This document shows, piece by piece, positions 19,301 through 23,971 of a stretch of DNA of 23,971 nt (positions within the stretch are counted from its first letter, which is position 1; each line of letters opens with the position of its first letter). The notes under the pieces were generated by a model. The model saw nothing but the letters and a program-made list of their open reading frames with translations, searched no databases and was not told where the DNA came from. Both the position numbers and the translations under genes were made by a program. The stretch is from a virus. Where the stretch lies: positions 1 to 23,971 of the IMG/VR virus record IMGVR_UViG_3300031918_000150; one strand, 5' to 3'.

Positions 19301-20856
19301 TGCTGACCAAGATAAAGGGCCAGATCGCATCACAGATAGCTAACATGCCTAAGGTTGTAATACCTAATTACACTCCTAAGGCACCTAAGACATCTAAGTC
19401 TTCTGGTTCTGGTAGTGGTGGAAGTAGTTCGTCTACATCTAACCCACTTCAGGATGCACTTACTACCGCGCAAAACGGTGTAGCCCTTGCAACTGCATTG
19501 AAGTCACTTGAAGGCGTAGACCTAAAGGGACTTGTGCAAAGCACTATGGGTAGCATCGCTGAAGCGGTTGCCCTTTCTGTAACCATAACACTTACATATG
19601 CCAAGAAGGTATCAACTGCCGACTTGACCACTGTAAGCAACTTCTCGAATACCGTTAGCGCCGTAGCCGGTGCTATTGGTTCTGCGGCGACTGCCTTTGC
19701 AGGCATTGACCCAACAAAGATTCCAGTTAAGTCAGTAATGGACTCCATTATTGCAACTATGTCTGGAACGGTAACGTCAATGGCCGTCGAGGGTAAGAAG
19801 TTCAAGGCGGCGGACCTAGCTAACGCGAGCGACTTCGGCACGGTAGCGTCTACTGTGTTCTCTGCTATCGGATCAGCTATAGATGCTCTAGCTAAGTTCC
19901 CGACTTCCTATGTAGGTTTGTCTGACACGGCGCTAGACTCTATCGTTGAAGATATAGGCAGAACAGTTAGGGCTATGGCAGACGTAGCGCCAACGTTCAG
20001 CGCAAACGAAATTACGGTAACAGACAACTTCTCCAATACGGCTTCAGCCGTTGTTGGGGCGGTTGCATCAGCTATCTCAGCTTTCTCTGGACTAGCTAAC
20101 TACATTGCACCAATGCCTGAAACGGTTCAGTCAATCGTAGATGCTATGTCGATGACGATAGCCAAGATAAAGGTTGCCGCAACTAACGCTAACCTTTCTA
20201 CTGACGACATGACAAAGCTTACTACCTTTGCTACTTTGGCAAAGGCCGTTGCTGATGCCATATCGGCTACTTACTCGGCATTCAACCAAACGATCCAGTT
20301 CGTAGACCAATTCCGTGAGAGGGTGAATCTAGACCAAGTGTTCGCTGACATGGACGCCTCGGTTGGCGGATTCATCGTCATTGCTAACAAGTACGGTCCA
20401 GATGCAGTCAAGGCTGCGGGCGACCTGGCGGCCACAGCGTCTTCGATAGCCACGGCCATTGAAGCATTCTGGGGTCTAGGCGCCAACGCTTCTCACGACC
20501 CAGACGTTCTAAGTCAGCAAGTGCAGCAAGCCCTTGATGCGGTGATGGCAACGGTAGCGTCGTTCATCTCTAGCTTCAAGGACATTGGCGCAAGTATGAT
20601 CCAGAACCTAGTGGCTGGTATTGATTCGCAAGAGTCTTTGCTGGTTGCTGAGATGGCTAAGATCAGTGGTGACTTGTCACTCCCTGCTAGTCCATTGTCT
20701 GTGGTGACTCACGGCGAGGCACAGAACGTGACCATTACCCACGTCATCAAGGACCCAGATGGTGCCTTGAAGAACGCGAATGCGCAGGACGTAGCTACAC
20801 TACTAAGCGGTAGCCAGTTCATCTCGAACTTGCAACACGCAGTAGCAACCCAGTAA
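16306..20856 (+). CDS. Tape measure protein
   Basis: A 1,516-residue protein that sets tail length. ATG 16306 with GGTGAG at about 16296 is preferred over ATG 16261, which lies inside the terminator hairpin. Order: an N-terminal Ala-rich coiled-coil region; a PhageMin_Tail-like domain near residues 100-290 with GIKGTMAGRALRQMF; two hydrophobic segments at about 440-475 and 558-582; a Ser/Gly linker near 1030-1045; five repeats of about 65 residues from 1105 to about 1430, each with an SAV..A..SAI.AF-type core; and a short C-terminal end. Typical tape measure lengths imply a tail of roughly 200 nm or more. No peptidase motif was seen. Confidence 0.92.
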   Translation: MAQRRLQITISVDAAQAAAQITGLNNALNGNTSSTKAAGAAAGTAAAGLEKLKGMSATLQNQMDQSRRTAYAFTIAGYQVAAAGRAITSSLMSSFDAFKQFDFNSRRAAGALEIFDTNSSTFKELETSVKNVAAATGLFDPATISKGLYFWASTTGQVVDQNTKLADIMEQLDPVMKAAMMTDTDMETAIKGVISVAQEYNLSMSSVSDITEKLFYVAQKTASEFPDLINSLKMLGPVAAQMGISLDDTLQLLGALANAGIKGTMAGRALRQMFRQFSRETPMAASALDSVTQAALGTSKSFQDIVNEGGKFNLDTYLSTLANATKGLGDAQKAYLFATISTAAEMPALIQLVNEESDAIANGTSILGEAGLNLDDASSNFQNNWKMMSESATAEWGKIQNAIMPVILDIGQAFTNGLKMISPFVTQIAKFVSTLLEANPTLTALVVAVVSLAGVIATLGGALFILMGGFKLFTGTVFRAFTLEVIRNAIAQRDNTEITMASAKAAIAAAGAKDLQTKAMLANTAANLENTTSTGTSAATTEVQAVATTTSLAKKLKNIIIGSSAQIALIAAAIFVAGFAAAKDKVDSAGQKLLDQTTSWAKKASDAELAAGKASILNSKNETAFNIPILSDMLGAKEQADKAADAVTKEITLRMIKGLDTTQLKAKADEVKAVIADLAKSHIGDPKWFQDNAQALHDYQVQFDTITGAVQGQADLVTKMKMITGQISSDAEDMTSDTFDSFVQLSGAVSQGGKVVGITLDKMSTDLNKRFFKSGEDAVHFFNAGFYKDTSSFTGDLNNMIDLALGQINNTDTKFAESGTASLSSFIKGWYDSADANVAPATRAVADMANTMLQSANPQMRQNGLALMESLALAIRSGNTGEVAQAINFTMSTITGLMQSSNPAMNKEGANMMIALAQGIKDAYGPTSYAAAQMDLVIAELQSADPAAWQTGYGTLATWAAGAQSALPVVGKALDKFIDMLTPVVGLDPTGIAGIGLSLLTKIKGQIASQIANMPKVVIPNYTPKAPKTSKSSGSGSGGSSSSTSNPLQDALTTAQNGVALATALKSLEGVDLKGLVQSTMGSIAEAVALSVTITLTYAKKVSTADLTTVSNFSNTVSAVAGAIGSAATAFAGIDPTKIPVKSVMDSIIATMSGTVTSMAVEGKKFKAADLANASDFGTVASTVFSAIGSAIDALAKFPTSYVGLSDTALDSIVEDIGRTVRAMADVAPTFSANEITVTDNFSNTASAVVGAVASAISAFSGLANYIAPMPETVQSIVDAMSMTIAKIKVAATNANLSTDDMTKLTTFATLAKAVADAISATYSAFNQTIQFVDQFRERVNLDQVFADMDASVGGFIVIANKYGPDAVKAAGDLAATASSIATAIEAFWGLGANASHDPDVLSQQVQQALDAVMATVASFISSFKDIGASMIQNLVAGIDSQESLLVAEMAKISGDLSLPASPLSVVTHGEAQNVTITHVIKDPDGALKNANAQDVATLLSGSQFISNLQHAVATQ

Positions 20857-20861
20857 TTCCT

Positions 20862-20893
20862 AGTGGGCTAGGCTAACCACCTAGCCCACTTTT
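20862..20893 (+). terminator. Terminator after tape measure gene
   Basis: AGTGGGCTAG (20862-20871) pairs perfectly with CTAGCCCACT (20881-20890) around a 9-base loop, and TTT follows. The short T run suggests partial termination, and the SD of the next gene begins 9 bases later. Confidence 0.75.
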
Positions 20894-20911
20894 GTCCAAT
20901 AAGGTGAAACT

Positions 20912-23900
20912 ATGCCGTCAATCACATTGTCAGCAAACTCAGATGCAGTCATGCTTCGCTACTCCTACCTAAGTGACATAATCTACTACTGGGACGGTGG
21001 TGAGGCCCACACTTGCTGTGGAACCATAAGACTTGGCCCTGATGACGGCGGCGACTACTACTACTATGTATTCCGTAGCGTAGTAAAGTTTCCTATAGAC
21101 TCTAGTGGTTGGACAGGTATTACGTCAGCTACTCTTAGGTTTAGGAACGATGGCGGTGCTGTACACGGAAACCAGAGCGGAAACCACTACGCCATAGTGT
21201 CTAGGATGACACAGGACTGGTCTGAGACCGGTGGTTCTGGCGAGACATACACTCACAACGGCCCTTACAGTTGGGCCAACAGAAACTCTTCATACACAAC
21301 GTCTAATCAGGTTACTTCATCTGTGTGGAATGGAGCCCTAAACGGTAACAAGGACATAGACGTTACCGCGATAGTTAGGGACTGGTTCAACGGTCAACCT
21401 AACTATGGTTTCATGGTAAGAAACTCGGCCGAAAGCTCTGACTACTTCGAGTTCAAGACAAGAAACTACGGTGGCGGCTCTCTCGTACCTCAACTGATAA
21501 TCAACTACACAACTAACGTTGCTCCTGATGCTCCTACTGGCCTTTCCCCTAACCACACTATGACTTACTCGGTGAACCCACCAGTTTTTCATGGCACGTT
21601 CACCGACGCTGACGCTGGAGATACTATCAGCAAGGCACAAGTACAAGTGTTCTCAGATGCAGGAGGAACTAACCTTGTCTGGGATTCGGGCCAGGTAGAC
21701 GGTAGACCAACCTACAGTGACTTCAGCATACAAGGGCCATCATTGACCTTCGGTACGAGTTACTGGAAGGCTAGAGTTGCAGATAGCCATTCTGCATGGG
21801 GAGTGTGGTCTAGCCTAGAGTCATTCTTTATCGACAACCCCCCACCTACACCAACTGGATGCTCTCCTACTTCAAACATAACTGTTGGAAGTGTTATCCC
21901 GGTGTTTTCAGGAACAAGCCAAGACCCTGATGCTGGCGACCATCTTGCCACTGTTAGAATAGTTGTAACTAGGTTGTCTGATTCGGTTGTTGTATGGGAC
22001 AATACTTCTACTGCCTCTGGATCAACATTCTCAGTTACATATGCTGGTCCTACTCTTAACTGGGCCACTACATACAAGTGGAATGGGTATGTCACCGATA
22101 ACTATGGGGCTTCATCAGGAAGTACAGCAGACAACCTGTTCACTACTCCTGCCTCTGGCCTTGTGACCCCGACTGCGCCAAACAACACGAAGCTAAACTC
22201 TTTGGCAACCAACTTCACAGGTACGACTCCATCCACAATGAACGCCGTCCAGGTAATTCTGTATGACGGAACCGGAACTAGTCAGATATACGATAGTGGA
22301 ACCGTTGCTGCTTCTGGCACAAGTTTCTCAACTGCATATACGCTTCCAGCCTTGGCGTCTAAGTATATGTGGAAAGCTAGATTCAGAGATAGTGCAACCT
22401 CCGTATGGTCAGTATACACGTCTCTGATACCATTCTGGACTAACTACTCTCCATCAGCTTCTATAACTAGTCCTATATCTGGCGGGTTTGTTTCTGGTAT
22501 CGTCCCGACCTTCACGTCTGTGTACGGAGACCCTGACCTGTCTAACGGATTCTCAGACACTCCAACTTCGTATGAGATTGAAGTGTCAAGAGTATCTGAC
22601 GGCGTGGTAATGTACACGCTTTCAAGAACGACAAGTCTAACTAGTTCAGTGAACAGCATGAAGGCCGGAGATGCAGGAGTTACACAAACTGCTGGTGCTG
22701 GCGGAAACACTCTTACTCTAGAAACTTGGTATCGTTGTCGTGTTAGATACGCAGATAACTCTGGGGCAGCAAACGCAACAGGTTCTTGGACTTCTTACAT
22801 AACGTTCAAGCCTACGACATGGCCCTCTCTAAGTAGAACCATATCTACAATCAGCGTTGCTAACCCCACAGTTGTAACAACTTCAGCCGCGCATGGACTT
22901 ACAAGTACAGACGTAGTAGAAGTGTTTGGGTCTAACTCAACCCCAACTATAACCGGCAGAAGAGTTGCAACAGTATCAAGCGGTTCCGCATTTACGGTTC
23001 CGATCAACGTTACTGTGGGTGGGAACACAGGGTCCGTATCGCGGTTTGTGGTCCAGGCAGCGTCGCTTGATGTTAGCGGCAACATATCTGGGCCAATGCC
23101 AGTCCTGTCATGGCTTGCCTACTTTGGTGGGTCTAAGACACAGACAGCAGTTTCAATCAAGGTTCTAGACGCCAACAACAACGACTCCATCGTTTACAGT
23201 GTAGACAATATATCAACTGCGTTGACTACCTATACGATACCTGCCGGTGTTCTACTAAACGGTGGATGTTACAAGTTTAATCTGTTTGTGACAGATTCAG
23301 ACGGGCTAATATCTCCATCAGTTACAACAACGTCATACAACACCCTATGGACCCCACCTAGCCCACTTGCTAACATGAGCGTAGTTGCGACTGACTTCGG
23401 GTACATCCAGATATCCTGGGACGCATCTCTACTAGGAGTTGACTTCGATCACTATACGGTTTACCGCAGAGTGGCAGGGTCAACCTCGTGGACGACCCTA
23501 GGATACATTTCGTCAGTTTCTTCCCTGGAATACACTGACTACGTTGCTGGTCTAAACATAACCTATGAGTACATGGTTACTCAGTGGAAGAAGGTGGCTA
23601 GTTCAACGCCAATAGAATCAACTAACAACATTGTCACTTCGACAAGTTTGTCAGTTGACGACTGGTTCATAGTAGTTGTTGGAAGGGACGACCTGTGCTT
23701 TTCTTTCTCGTCAGACCAAGAAGAGCATAAGAGCCCGTTCGCATCAGAAACATTCGAGCCATTCGGTAGAGATAGAAAAGTAATAGTCAGAGCAGGAGTT
23801 CTAGGTAGAGAAGGTAGTGTATCAACTATCATACCTGCCGAGGATGTATCCTCCACTATGACATCCCTTCGGGCTATCTTCTACTTGAACAACGTTGATG

Positions 23901-23971
23901 TGTTCCTGAAGAATCCATTCGGTGATGTCAACTCTGTTTACATAGATGCTCCAGATGAGCAATACATAAAC
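20912..23971 (+). CDS. DNRLRE/Ig/FN3-like tail fibre protein, 3' end outside window
   Basis: The frame is open for exactly 1,020 codons from ATG 20912 (SD AAGGTG nearby) to the last base, so the gene continues. Residues 1-200 match a DNRLRE domain: FRSVVKFPIDSSG, ITSATLRFRN, DVTAIVRDWFNG and a final LIINYT strand. Next come about four Ig-like or fibronectin-like repeats beginning with Pro-rich linkers (APDAPTGLSPN, PPPTPTGCSPT, SPSASITSPISGG), then an FN3 near residue 812 with YIQISWDASL and HYTVYRR, and a mixed alpha/beta part. Such arrays form surface-exposed fibres or tail tips that bind host cell wall or sugars. Confidence 0.85.
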   Translation, partial: MPSITLSANSDAVMLRYSYLSDIIYYWDGGEAHTCCGTIRLGPDDGGDYYYYVFRSVVKFPIDSSGWTGITSATLRFRNDGGAVHGNQSGNHYAIVSRMTQDWSETGGSGETYTHNGPYSWANRNSSYTTSNQVTSSVWNGALNGNKDIDVTAIVRDWFNGQPNYGFMVRNSAESSDYFEFKTRNYGGGSLVPQLIINYTTNVAPDAPTGLSPNHTMTYSVNPPVFHGTFTDADAGDTISKAQVQVFSDAGGTNLVWDSGQVDGRPTYSDFSIQGPSLTFGTSYWKARVADSHSAWGVWSSLESFFIDNPPPTPTGCSPTSNITVGSVIPVFSGTSQDPDAGDHLATVRIVVTRLSDSVVVWDNTSTASGSTFSVTYAGPTLNWATTYKWNGYVTDNYGASSGSTADNLFTTPASGLVTPTAPNNTKLNSLATNFTGTTPSTMNAVQVILYDGTGTSQIYDSGTVAASGTSFSTAYTLPALASKYMWKARFRDSATSVWSVYTSLIPFWTNYSPSASITSPISGGFVSGIVPTFTSVYGDPDLSNGFSDTPTSYEIEVSRVSDGVVMYTLSRTTSLTSSVNSMKAGDAGVTQTAGAGGNTLTLETWYRCRVRYADNSGAANATGSWTSYITFKPTTWPSLSRTISTISVANPTVVTTSAAHGLTSTDVVEVFGSNSTPTITGRRVATVSSGSAFTVPINVTVGGNTGSVSRFVVQAASLDVSGNISGPMPVLSWLAYFGGSKTQTAVSIKVLDANNNDSIVYSVDNISTALTTYTIPAGVLLNGGCYKFNLFVTDSDGLISPSVTTTSYNTLWTPPSPLANMSVVATDFGYIQISWDASLLGVDFDHYTVYRRVAGSTSWTTLGYISSVSSLEYTDYVAGLNITYEYMVTQWKKVASSTPIESTNNIVTSTSLSVDDWFIVVVGRDDLCFSFSSDQEEHKSPFASETFEPFGRDRKVIVRAGVLGREGSVSTIIPAEDVSSTMTSLRAIFYLNNVDVFLKNPFGDVNSVYIDAPDEQYIN

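Overview
The window is a stretch of a tailed double-stranded DNA phage genome with siphovirus-type morphology genes. The evidence is an HK97-style head block (portal, protease/scaffold, major capsid), connector proteins, a tail tube, a pair of tail assembly chaperones joined by a -1 frameshift site, a tape measure protein of about 1,500 residues and a tail fibre-like protein running off the right edge. No lysogeny gene is visible. Sigma70-like signals and bacterial SD sites point to a bacterial host. The gene order and several tRNA bodies look most like phages of Gram-positive or actinobacterial hosts, but that is inference.

Region 1 (1-1262): the 3' end of a family 2 glycosyltransferase, a SAM methyltransferase and a 51-residue Cys-containing protein, all on +. 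Region 2 (1266-7006): a very large tRNA array. I fold 25 convincing or near-convincing tRNAs covering 18 amino acids (no His or Ser found), plus several tRNA-like or degenerate loci. Two HNH endonucleases, a DNA methyltransferase and several very small ORFs are interspersed. A sigma70-type promoter lies at 2442-2470 and a strong intrinsic terminator closes the array at 7043-7065. Several members are unusual: an initiator-like tRNA with a C1:A72 mismatch but abnormal D and T loops, a tRNA-Phe with similar loop changes, a tRNA-Ile(TAT), two Leu-anticodon tRNAs without the long variable arm, and a tRNA-Thr whose first 51 bases are also the 3' end of the methyltransferase gene.

Region 3 (7091-16226): the virion block, tightly packed with short overlaps. 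It holds a leader ORF, a zinc-ribbon protein, portal, prohead protease with scaffold tail, major capsid protein, two small ORFs, a family 4 glycosyltransferase, a basic protein, head-tail connector, neck protein, tail terminator, tail tube, and chaperones with the slippery heptamer GGGAAAG. Region 4 (16251-23971): an intrinsic terminator, the tape measure gene with five C-terminal repeats of about 65 residues, another hairpin terminator, and a DNRLRE plus Ig/FN3-like tail protein that is cut by the window end.

Working model: the tRNA array and its small genes form one long transcript ending at 7043-7065, from which tRNAs would be excised. It may supply tRNAs for codons frequent in the phage genes (AGA, CTA, ATA), or replace host tRNAs cut by defence nucleases. 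The structural block downstream is translated from closely spaced cistrons, with hairpins between major stoichiometry steps (after capsid, after tube, before and after tape measure).
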